The notes under the pieces: model-generated | Database searches by the model: none | Told to the model about the DNA's origin: nothing | What the model saw: only the letters and a program-made list of their open reading frames with translations | Shown: positions 1 through 6,444 of the stretch, piece by piece | Position numbering within the stretch: position 1 is the first letter of the stretch | Layout: each line of letters opens with the position of its first letter | Translations under genes and position numbers: made by a program | Assembly: GCA_023415275.1 (NCBI GenBank) | Contig: JAEZLJ010000001.1 | Location: forward strand, 1 to 35,432 | Source of the DNA: Bacteroidota bacterium | GTDB taxonomy: Bacteria; Bacteroidota; Bacteroidia; Chitinophagales; Chitinophagaceae | Length of the DNA stretch: 35,432 bases | Direction of reading: 5' to 3'

Positions 1-665
1 TGATACATCTGTCCTTCCTTATCCGGAAGCTGGCCTGTGCCATAGGCAGATGCCTCGTTCACCATCAAAGGGGGCATAAATTCCGTATAGCCCGCCTGTG
101 TATTGAATTCAAGAAAGTATTGTATCAGCGCTCTTTGTAGTTTGGCACCCTTTCCTTTATAAAAAGGAAAGCCACTACCGGTCACTTTATTGCCTAGTTC
201 AAAATCTATCAGGTCATATTTTTTGGCCAGGTCCCAATGAGGTACAGCACCTTTGTATAGCTCGGGTTTGGTTCCACCTGATCTGACAATTTCATTGTCC
301 TCCGGTGTATTTCCTTTTGGCACCAGGCTGGATGGTAGGTTAGGCAGCCGGATCAAAAGCTCATTCAATTGCTTTTCCACCGCATCCAATTTAGTCTGGA
401 TAGGGTTCAATTCATTCTTATAAGTTTCAACATCTTTCTTCCTTGATTCGGCTTCTTCTTTCTGACCCTTACTCATGAACTGGCCAATTTCTTTGGATGC
501 AGCATTGATCTTAGCCTTTGTTTCGTCAAATCCAAAGGTTAATTTCCTGCGCTGATCATCCAATGCAATGATCTCGTCCACCAGGTTGATTTCTTTGAAA
601 TTCTTTATGGCTAAACGCTCTTTTACCAGTTCCGTATTGTTTTTTAATGTGGCCAGTTGCAGCAT
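1..665 (-). CDS. serS: Seryl-tRNA synthetase, N-terminal part (cut by window edge)
   Basis: Charges tRNA-Ser with serine in the cytoplasm. The gene reads leftward from an ATG (complement of 663-665) and is still open at base 1, so only about the first 221 residues are present. The N-terminus begins MLQLATLKNN and is followed by a long charged helical stretch (roughly residues 25-105) that fits the antiparallel coiled-coil arm that grips the long variable arm of tRNA-Ser. After it come residues typical of the start of the class II catalytic core, including a segment reading HWDLAKKYDLIDFE and a GSGFPFYKG stretch. It is divergent from the small conserved gene at 831. A TATTTTTG box 18 nt upstream of the start is a fitting promoter. 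No damage is seen in the visible part; identity is secure. Confidence 0.95.
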   Translation of the reverse strand, partial: MLQLATLKNNTELVKERLAIKNFKEINLVDEIIALDDQRRKLTFGFDETKAKINAASKEIGQFMSKGQKEEAESRKKDVETYKNELNPIQTKLDAVEKQLNELLIRLPNLPSSLVPKGNTPEDNEIVRSGGTKPELYKGAVPHWDLAKKYDLIDFELGNKVTGSGFPFYKGKGAKLQRALIQYFLEFNTQAGYTEFMPPLMVNEASAYGTGQLPDKEGQMY

Positions 666-683
666 ATCAGTTCTTATTTGCCG

Positions 684-691
684 CAAAAATA
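684..691 (-). promoter_or_regulatory. Probable -7 promoter box of serS
   Basis: The minus strand reads TATTTTTG, a full match to the Bacteroidota -7 consensus TAnnTTTG, with 18 nt between the box and the serS ATG. The -33 element is weak: only a TTAG lies 21 nt upstream, not the usual TTG. Assignment rests on the box and its position. Confidence 0.45.
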
Positions 692-817
692 AGTAACACA
701 GACGGGGATTTGCTAATTGTATGCTTATGTAAGAGAATTGACATGCCGGGTTTTTATTTGCCAGTCAGTAATGAAAGGGATAGGTATTTCTATACCGTTC
801 ACTTTGCTGCACTTTAC

Positions 818-825
818 GATATTTG
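818..825 (+). promoter_or_regulatory. Possible -7 box directly before the small conserved gene
   Basis: GATATTTG matches TAnnTTTG at seven of eight positions, counting the free ones, and is followed by CAGCT and then the ATG at 831. The same CAGCT spacer follows TATTTTTA before the TolC-like gene and, with one more T, TATTTTTG before the gene at 35089. No good -33 element is seen. It supports 831 rather than an upstream start. Confidence 0.35.
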
Positions 826-830
826 CAGCT

Positions 831-1178
831 ATGAATATGAATGATGACCTGCAAGCCAGGTGGTGGAAGCTGGAAGAGAAATTGATGGAACGGTTTGATA
901 AAAAGCCAGATGTAGAAAGCATATTGTTCTTAATAGGCATACAGGAACTGGGGGATATCAGGAAGAAGTTTAGCAAGGAGCAGAAGCAGGACCTGATGCA
1001 TATTGCCATATGCACGGTATTGGGGCCTAGTGGCTATTATGAGCTTTCGAAAGTGGATGAAGAGGGTTGGCCACATTTTAATCAATTGAAGCCTATGCCT
1101 GAAATGCTGCCTCACGAACAAGAGAATTTTTTGAAAGATCATATACTTTTATATTTCCAAAATAACGGTGGCTTATGA
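831..1178 (+). CDS. Small conserved Bacteroidota protein of unknown function
   Basis: A 115-residue soluble protein, acidic and helical, with no signal peptide, membrane segment or metal motif. The core contains a segment reading LIGIQELGDIRKKF, then QDLMHIAIC, GPSGYYEL and DEEGWPHF; I recall this pattern from uncharacterised Bacteroidota proteins but know no function for it. The frame stays open upstream to 717 and offers an ATG at 771, but 831 is preferred because the homology-like part begins just after it (MNMNDDLQARWW) and a promoter-like box ends 5 nt before it. Its stop overlaps the start of the secreted cyclophilin by ATGA, so the two are translationally coupled, although one product is cytoplasmic and the other exported. 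Existence is well supported; start is uncertain and function unknown. Confidence 0.8.
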   Translation: MNMNDDLQARWWKLEEKLMERFDKKPDVESILFLIGIQELGDIRKKFSKEQKQDLMHIAICTVLGPSGYYELSKVDEEGWPHFNQLKPMPEMLPHEQENFLKDHILLYFQNNGGL

Positions 1179-1885
1179 TGAAAAGAACCGGCCTGGTAAT
1201 GGCCTTTGTTTCTTTTTTTGCTTTATTAGTAGCGGCACAGCAGGATGTGAAGCTTAAACGCAAGGACCGGAAAAGAGATGTGGAACTATATACGACAGCT
1301 GGCATTATTGTGCTGCGGTTGTATGATTCCACTCCATTGCACCGGGATAATTTTCTAAAACTGGTGAAGTCTCATTACTATGACAGTGTTTTGTTTCACC
1401 GGGTAATCAAGAATTTTATGATCCAGTCCGGTGACCCTGAAAGCAAAAGAGCAGTGCCAGGGCAACCATTAGGCAATGGCGGGCCTGGTTACCGGGTGCC
1501 TGCAGAGTTCCGAGCCACACTGTTCCACAAAAAAGGTGTGTTGGCGGCTGCAAGAATGGGCGATGATGTAAATCCTGAAAAGCAAAGCAGTGCCAGCCAG
1601 TTCTATATTGTACAGGGAAGGCCTTTCAATGACAGGGAATTGGATTCAATAGAAGTAGTGCGATTGAAAGGATATAAGCTTCCTGCAGCACACAGGGAAG
1701 TATATAAAACGCTAGGAGGCACACCCCAGCTGGACCAGAATTATACAGTATTTGGCGAGGTAGTAAGCGGATTGGATGTAGTGGATTCCATTGCAGGTAC
1801 AGCTACCAGCAAAGGACCCGATAAAGACCGTCCTTTACAGGACATCAGGATACTGAAGGCCAGCCTGGTGAAACGTAAAAAATGA
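1175..1885 (+). CDS. Secreted cyclophilin-type peptidyl-prolyl cis-trans isomerase
   Basis: Catalyses proline isomerisation in exported proteins. The N-terminus is a clear signal peptide (two lysine/arginine residues, then a hydrophobic stretch ending VAAQ near residue 22), so the enzyme works in the periplasm or is membrane-attached. The cyclophilin domain fills residues 35-230: the catalytic arginine region reads FHRVIKNFMIQSGDP, the substrate pocket SSASQFYIVQG, and the end YTVFGEVVSGLDVVDSI. Between the last two lies an insert of about 35 residues (RPFNDRELD to GGTPQLD) that short bacterial cyclophilins lack. The first ATG overlaps the stop of the preceding gene; a second ATG at 1178 follows directly. 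The family is certain; partners are unknown. Confidence 0.93.
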   Translation: MMKRTGLVMAFVSFFALLVAAQQDVKLKRKDRKRDVELYTTAGIIVLRLYDSTPLHRDNFLKLVKSHYYDSVLFHRVIKNFMIQSGDPESKRAVPGQPLGNGGPGYRVPAEFRATLFHKKGVLAAARMGDDVNPEKQSSASQFYIVQGRPFNDRELDSIEVVRLKGYKLPAAHREVYKTLGGTPQLDQNYTVFGEVVSGLDVVDSIAGTATSKGPDKDRPLQDIRILKASLVKRKK

Positions 1886-1960
1886 AAGGGGTAAGTATAA
1901 TTATTTTTAATTCTTTTGATCTTAGGTTTAATATTGCAGGAATAATTTTAAAAATTAGGT

Positions 1961-2338
1961 ATGAATTTCCCAGAAAGCTTACGCTATACAAAAGAACATG
2001 AATGGATTCGCCTGGAAGGTAATGTAGCAACTATAGGCATTACAGACTTTGCCCAGCATGAATTAGGCGATATTGTTTATGTGGAAATCGAAACGTTAGG
2101 ACAGGAGTTGAAAAGTGGTGATGTTTTCGGTACGGTGGAAGCAGTGAAGACTGTTTCTGATCTATACCTGCCTGTTGATGGCAGCATTACAGAGATCAAT
2201 CCAAAGCTTAACTCTAACCCCGAGTTGGTGAATACAGATCCTTATGGTGAAGGCTGGATGGTGAAAATGAAAGTAAATAACGAAGCTGATGTGAATAATC
2301 TCATGGATGCAGCTGCGTACCAGGGAGTGGTTGGATAG
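1961..2338 (+). CDS. gcvH: Glycine cleavage system H protein
   Basis: Lipoylated shuttle protein of the glycine cleavage complex; it carries the aminomethyl group between the P, T and L proteins in the cytoplasm. At 125 residues it has the normal family length. The start MNFPESLRYTKEHEW is typical, and the lipoyl site is Lys63 within GTVEAVKTVSDLY. The P, T and L genes are not in this window, as is common in Bacteroidota where they are scattered. The ATG at 1961 is the only sensible start. The 75-nt A/T-rich leader upstream holds degenerate promoter-like sequence (TAATTTTA near 1943) but nothing firm. A VanZ-like gene follows after a gap with a terminator. Confidence 0.97.
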   Translation: MNFPESLRYTKEHEWIRLEGNVATIGITDFAQHELGDIVYVEIETLGQELKSGDVFGTVEAVKTVSDLYLPVDGSITEINPKLNSNPELVNTDPYGEGWMVKMKVNNEADVNNLMDAAAYQGVVG

Positions 2339-2411
2339 AGAGCTTTCCTGGTATATTTTATATAACTGGTGATTCTTTTGGCTTTCGTATTTCCCCAGGT
2401 TGGCGGGCATT

Positions 2412-2419
2412 TAATTTTG
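2412..2419 (+). promoter_or_regulatory. Possible -7 promoter box between gcvH and vanZ
   Basis: TAATTTTG is a full match to TAnnTTTG. No TTG lies at the usual 17-23 nt upstream. If active, transcription would start near 2424 and meet the terminator at 2511-2541 about 115 nt later, before the VanZ-like gene. Confidence 0.3.
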
Positions 2420-2510
2420 CTGTAAGCATGACCCATTAGTCATTTCTATTTGGAGGTAAAGACGGATATTCGTTTTTATCCGAAGTTCTAAATAGACTAT
2501 AGATTTTATT

Positions 2511-2541
2511 AAAAGGATGGAAATATTACCATCCTTTTTTT
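2511..2541 (+). terminator. Intrinsic terminator between gcvH and vanZ
   Basis: A perfect 10-bp stem (AAAAGGATGG paired with CCATCCTTTT) around an 8-nt loop at 2521-2528, running into seven T residues. It lies 170 nt after the gcvH stop and only 28 nt before the first possible vanZ start. It may end gcvH transcription, or act as an attenuator for vanZ. Confidence 0.8.
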
Positions 2542-2569
2542 ATGCATTTACCGCAGTGAATCATAGTAT

Positions 2570-2992
2570 ATGTTTTGTAAACAAGCATTGCTTAGATTGC
2601 AATTTAAAAAAATGCTGCAGGCAAATTGGCTAAAATCTAAGGTGTTAGCAATAAGTTGGCTGATCCTAATGTGTATTCTATTTGTATTACCTGGCTCAGC
2701 ACTTCCAGAGCAAAACTGGTTTGCAGATATTCAACTGGATAAATGGGTACATATTGGCTTATTTGCTGTTCTGCTGTTTCTCTGGGCTTCAGCATTTGAA
2801 TTGGGATTACCCCGCAATGCATGGTTAGTAATTATAATTGCTATAGGCTATGGAATACTTGTAGAGTTTGTTCAGAAAACCTGGATACCTAACAGGTCAT
2901 TTGATATGTATGATGTAGTGGCAGATGCCATAGGCAGTGTGATAGGCGTATTGATTTGGTGGAGGGTATATAAAAAAAATAAACCCCTGTAG
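2570..2992 (+). CDS. VanZ-like integral membrane protein
   Basis: A 140-residue membrane protein with about four transmembrane helices (roughly residues 25-43, 60-78, 83-101 and 115-134). It shows the VanZ-family pattern: DKWVHIGLF in the second helix region, a Glu in GILVEFVQ, and RSFDMYDVVADAIGSVIG near the end. VanZ itself gives low-level teicoplanin resistance by an unknown mechanism; most family members have no known role, so resistance should not be assumed. The ATG at 2570 gives an N-terminus before the first helix; a second ATG at 2612 (MLQANWLK) is equally possible and is favoured if transcription starts nearby. The stop codon lies inside a hairpin that serves the opposite strand. 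Confidence 0.85.
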   Translation: MFCKQALLRLQFKKMLQANWLKSKVLAISWLILMCILFVLPGSALPEQNWFADIQLDKWVHIGLFAVLLFLWASAFELGLPRNAWLVIIIAIGYGILVEFVQKTWIPNRSFDMYDVVADAIGSVIGVLIWWRVYKKNKPL

Positions 2993-3002
2993 AAACAGGG
3001 GT
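2971..3002 (-). terminator. Intrinsic terminator reading leftward, behind prfA
   Basis: On the minus strand a 7-bp stem (ACCCCTG with CAGGGGT, loop TTTCTA) is followed by TTATTTTTTTTATA. It overlaps the last codons and the stop of the VanZ-like gene, whose lysine/asparagine tail supplies the T tract. It lies about 315 nt beyond the prfA stop, so prfA mRNA would have a long 3' tail, or an unrecognised minus-strand RNA ends here. Confidence 0.7.
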
Positions 3003-3316
3003 CGCAACCAAAACTAACTGCTTATGAGAAAATTGACTGCTTTATGTGAGAAGAACTAAATAGTTAAACGCAAATATGTTGCCAATTGTTTCTGAGTAAT
3101 TGTTAAGGGTTTTTAAAACAATTAAAGAACGATTGGTAGCAAGTAAATTGAAAAAATGGTGCCAATTTGCCGGCAAGGGGCAATTATCTGGAATAACTAA
3201 GTTTTTTCTTTAAAATCCTTACTATTCACTGACAAACCACTAAGGGTTTACCCCTTGTTAATGGTTTTTACCAAGTAATTTTACCGGGAAAATTAATCTA
3301 CAAAGGAGGGGTTGTT
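2993..3316. other. 324-bp gap between convergent vanZ and prfA
   Basis: No gene of normal size. It holds an inverted repeat of 8 bp (TAATTGTT at 3097-3104 with AACAATTA at 3117-3124), the 10-bp palindrome TTGCCGGCAA at 3167-3176, repeated GCCAATT-like words near 3081 and 3161, and an 11-codon ORF at 3024-3059. No promoter box fits well. The function is unknown; it could be a 3' tail of prfA or host a small RNA. Confidence 0.5.
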
Positions 3317-4381
3317 TTAGGCCTGTTTGACCATTTTTTCTGCATTTTCAGCAAACTGCAACGCATCTATCAGTTCCTGGATGCCGCCATCAAGCACTTC
3401 CTGCAGGTTGTATAGCGTAAGCCCGATACGGTGATCGGTAACCCTTCCCTGGGGAAAATTATAGGTTCTGATCTTGGCTGACCTATCCCCGGAGCTCACC
3501 AGGCTTTTACGGTGCCTGGCAATTTCTTCTTCCTGTTTGCGAACCTGCTCCTCGTATAGCTTGGTCCGCATCATTTGGGTGGCCTTTTCCCTGTTACCAA
3601 GCTGTGTCCGCTCAGTCTGACATATTACTACTGTACCTGTGGGAATATGGGTCAATAATACCTTAGTTTCAACCTTGTTCACATTCTGACCTCCGGCACC
3701 ACCGCTTCGTGCGGTTTCCATTTTCAGGTCGCTTTCCTTCAATTCAAAGTCAACCTCTTCCGCTTCAGGCATCACAGCTACCGTAGCGGCGCTGGTATGT
3801 ACTCTTCCACTGGCTTCCGTGTCTGGAACACGTTGCACCCGGTGCACCCCACTTTCAAACTTCAGGGTACCATATACATCTTCACCCACCACTTCTATTT
3901 GAACCTCTTTATATCCTCCGACTGTGCCTTCATTTTCAGACAAAAGTGCTGTTTTCCAGCCCCTGCGTTCACAGTACCTGAGGTACATTCTTACCAGGTC
4001 TCCTGCAAATAAACTGGCTTCATCGCCCCCGGTGCCTGCCCTGATCTCCAGTATGCAATTCTTTTCATCCTGTGGATCTTTGGGTATAAGCATCTGGCGA
4101 ATGCTTTCCTCCATGCTTTCTTTTTGCTCTTCGGTGGAGGGTAATTCCATTTTGGCCAACTCCCTCATTTCCTCGTCGGTGCCATTCAAAGCTTCCTTGT
4201 AAAACTCGATGTCATCCAATACTTTCCTGTAATTGGAGTAAGCGATAACTATTTTTTCAAGATTGCGGTATTCCTTTGATTTTTCACCAAACTTTTTATT
4301 GTCTCCAATAATTTCAGGGTTGGTCAGGGCAATGCCTAAATCATCAAATCTTGCTTTTATAGCTTCCAGTTTATCGAGCAT
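3317..4381 (-). CDS. prfA: Peptide chain release factor 1
   Basis: Recognises UAA and UAG stop codons on the ribosome and releases the finished protein. The 354 residues fit the family. The GGQ motif that triggers hydrolysis is at residues 230-232 (SGGAGGQNVNKVETK), and the stop-codon reader of RF1 type is PDT at 186-188 (RVQRVPDTE), which matches the PxT form of RF1 rather than the SPF of RF2. The C-terminal signature RTYNFPQGRVTDHRIGLTLY is present. The ATG has a TAATTTTG promoter box 16 nt upstream. No prmC methyltransferase gene lies next to it. It is convergent with vanZ and divergent from the amidohydrolase. Confidence 0.97.
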   Translation of the reverse strand: MLDKLEAIKARFDDLGIALTNPEIIGDNKKFGEKSKEYRNLEKIVIAYSNYRKVLDDIEFYKEALNGTDEEMRELAKMELPSTEEQKESMEESIRQMLIPKDPQDEKNCILEIRAGTGGDEASLFAGDLVRMYLRYCERRGWKTALLSENEGTVGGYKEVQIEVVGEDVYGTLKFESGVHRVQRVPDTEASGRVHTSAATVAVMPEAEEVDFELKESDLKMETARSGGAGGQNVNKVETKVLLTHIPTGTVVICQTERTQLGNREKATQMMRTKLYEEQVRKQEEEIARHRKSLVSSGDRSAKIRTYNFPQGRVTDHRIGLTLYNLQEVLDGGIQELIDALQFAENAEKMVKQA

Positions 4382-4397
4382 GGTAAAAATTGGGAGG

Positions 4398-4405
4398 CAA
4401 AATTA
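4398..4405 (-). promoter_or_regulatory. Probable -7 promoter box of prfA
   Basis: The minus strand reads TAATTTTG, a full match to TAnnTTTG, 16 nt before the prfA ATG. The upstream -33 element is not recognisable as TTG. Confidence 0.45.
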
Positions 4406-4456
4406 CATCGAAGGGTTTGAATAAGAACGTTAAGAACAGTGTATTTTAGAACCCGG

Positions 4457-5647
4457 ATGCATTACAGAAAGATAAAGGCGGATAAATTGTTTGACGGATA
4501 TCGTTACCGCGATGAAGAAGTATTGGTAATAGATGAAGCGGGCAGGGTGGAAGCATTGTTGCCGCCGGATCAGGCGGGAGATGATATTGAGTATAAGGAA
4601 GGCATCTTGTCTCCCGGGCTTATTAATTGCCATTGTCACCTGGAATTAAGTCATATGCGAGGGTTGATACCTCAAAAGACAGGATTGGTTGATTTTGTAT
4701 TTAAAGTGGTCACAGAGCGTTTTCACAGCGAAGAGGAGATCCTGGGATCAATTGAGGTGGCAGAAACTGAGATGATCAGGAATGGGATTATGGCGGTTGG
4801 TGATATTTGCAATACCCCTCATACCCTTGCTCAAAAGCAGAAGGGCCGGCTGGCGTATTATAATTTTATTGAAGCCAGCGGATGGGTGCCTTCTATCTCC
4901 GGTGCTCGCTTTGACAGAGCAAAAACTATTTTAAACCAATTTGAATCTGCTGGTACAAGCCACCAAAACTCTATTGTACCGCATGCGCCCTATTCGGTTT
5001 CTGAAGCGCTCTGGCAAAATATTCAACCTTTCTTCAGGGACAAGGTAGCCAGTATTCATAACCAGGAAACAGCTTTTGAGGATGAATTTTTTCTCTCCGG
5101 CAGCGGTGATTTTACAAGGATGTACCAGTTAATGAATATTGACAACTCTCATCATATCCCTACCCAAACCACCAGCCTTAAAAGCTATTATCCTAAGATG
5201 GAGGGAGCCCGGAATATTTTATTAGTGCATAATACATTTACAGGTGAAGATGACATGAAATTTGTGATGACCTGTCAATTGCCTAGCGCAAAGCCAGGTG
5301 TGAATGCGAACCATTTAGCCATCCCTTATTTCTGCCTTTGTATCAATGCTAACGTGTATATAGAAAATGCTTTGCCTCCTGTGGAGTTACTGCGTAAGCA
5401 TCATTGCAATATCGTGCTAGGCACCGACAGCCTGGCCAGTAACTGGTCATTGGATATCATGAGTGAAATCAGGGCTATCAGGGAACATTTTCCGGGCATT
5501 CCATTGGAAGAATTATTAAAATGGGCGACCAGCAATGGCGCTAAAGCATTGACGATGGAAAAGAACCTGGGCAGTTTTGAAAAGGGTAAAAAACCTGGTG
5601 TTGTATTGATCAATGAGGAAAAGCTTTCAATAGAAAGACTGATTTGA
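4457..5647 (+). CDS. Metal-dependent amidohydrolase of the TRZ/ATZ/deaminase type
   Basis: A 396-residue cytoplasmic amidohydrolase, probably a deaminase of a nucleoside, purine or related compound. The metal and catalytic residues of this subgroup are visible: the HxH pair in NCHCHLELSH (His59 and His61), PHAPYS, an HxxE in ASIHNQETAFE (His201, Glu204), a further His in LLVHNTF (258) and the Asp of LGTDSLASN (324). The C-terminus (GSFEKGKKPGVVLI) is the usual small beta sandwich. This arrangement resembles methylthioadenosine/adenosylhomocysteine and aminodeoxyfutalosine deaminases, but nothing here fixes the substrate. A GTG at 4439 would add six residues; the ATG at 4457 is preferred because it directly precedes the first beta strand. 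It is convergent with recO with only 20 nt between. Confidence 0.88.
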   Translation: MHYRKIKADKLFDGYRYRDEEVLVIDEAGRVEALLPPDQAGDDIEYKEGILSPGLINCHCHLELSHMRGLIPQKTGLVDFVFKVVTERFHSEEEILGSIEVAETEMIRNGIMAVGDICNTPHTLAQKQKGRLAYYNFIEASGWVPSISGARFDRAKTILNQFESAGTSHQNSIVPHAPYSVSEALWQNIQPFFRDKVASIHNQETAFEDEFFLSGSGDFTRMYQLMNIDNSHHIPTQTTSLKSYYPKMEGARNILLVHNTFTGEDDMKFVMTCQLPSAKPGVNANHLAIPYFCLCINANVYIENALPPVELLRKHHCNIVLGTDSLASNWSLDIMSEIRAIREHFPGIPLEELLKWATSNGAKALTMEKNLGSFEKGKKPGVVLINEEKLSIERLI

Positions 5648-5667
5648 TCTTATTTTATTATAGTGAT

Positions 5668-6405
5668 TCACCTGGCCAGTTCCCGTAATACGGGGAGCGT
5701 TTTAAGAGTGCCAAAATCCTGGATGTTGATGGCATAAAATAATTCTATCCACTGCAAAAGCTTTCTCCTGAATTCATGGTTTAAAGGCAGTTCTGCCAGG
5801 TCTGCAGGCTGCAATGTTTTTAATAATTGAGAGATCACCTCTGCCTCTTTTCCTTCCAGGTAATTGGCATGTTGTGGTTGGGTAGTCACGAACCTGCCTT
5901 CTTCCAGGTCAAGGTATTGGTGCGAAGATGAGTATTCATCGCTGATTTGAAAACCAAAGAAGCCGGCCAGGTTAAGTGCAAAGAACAACGGCATGTTCGC
6001 AGCAATTGAAGGTGCAGCATTATCCAGTGCCATCAGGGCATCTTCTGTAAAATAGAACAGGTCAGGGTTGGGCTCCGGTTCTTTTAAAGATTTTGTAAGC
6101 AAGTCGATGATAAAGACTGCTACGGCATTTTTCCAGATATCTGAGAATATATGATGATACAGCTGGTCCCATTTATATTCCTTTAGCCGTTGCAGGTTTT
6201 TAAATTCATTGTGGTAGGCTACCAGTTCAAGAATGGCCGACGGTTGAAACATGGCAGATTTGGAAGAGCCTTTTTTAGAGGCCGTACGCACACCATTAAC
6301 AAGGTAAGATTGCAATCCAAATAATTCTGTAAATATGGTTACCACCAGGCTGGTCTCACCATATTTAACGCTGCGAAGTACAATCCCTTTTGTAGTCTGT
6401 ATCAT
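5668..6405 (-). CDS. recO: DNA repair protein RecO
   Basis: Mediator of the RecFOR recombination pathway; it helps load RecA on single-stranded DNA bound by SSB. The 245 residues start with the OB-fold segment typical of the family (TTKGIVLRSVKYGETSLVVTIF, residues 4-25), followed by the helical part. The zinc-finger cysteines present in some RecO proteins are absent, which is normal in many Bacteroidota. It lies 39 nt behind porZ on the same strand without a visible terminator, so both are likely co-transcribed; the porZ-recO pairing is one I recall from other Bacteroidota. The ATG start is unambiguous. Confidence 0.92.
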   Translation of the reverse strand: MIQTTKGIVLRSVKYGETSLVVTIFTELFGLQSYLVNGVRTASKKGSSKSAMFQPSAILELVAYHNEFKNLQRLKEYKWDQLYHHIFSDIWKNAVAVFIIDLLTKSLKEPEPNPDLFYFTEDALMALDNAAPSIAANMPLFFALNLAGFFGFQISDEYSSSHQYLDLEEGRFVTTQPQHANYLEGKEAEVISQLLKTLQPADLAELPLNHEFRRKLLQWIELFYAINIQDFGTLKTLPVLRELAR

Positions 6406-6444
6406 GATCTTTTATAGAATGCTTCCATTCAATTATTCCTGAAC

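Noticed and set aside
1886..1960. A possible glycine riboswitch upstream of gcvH
   Set aside because: Only 75 A/T-rich bases are available, with none of the G/C-rich paired elements such a riboswitch needs.
3242..3252. AAGGG-TTTAC-CCCTT stem behind prfA as a terminator
   Set aside because: The stem is short and neither strand has a T tract after it; the stem at 2983-3002 is a much better terminator.
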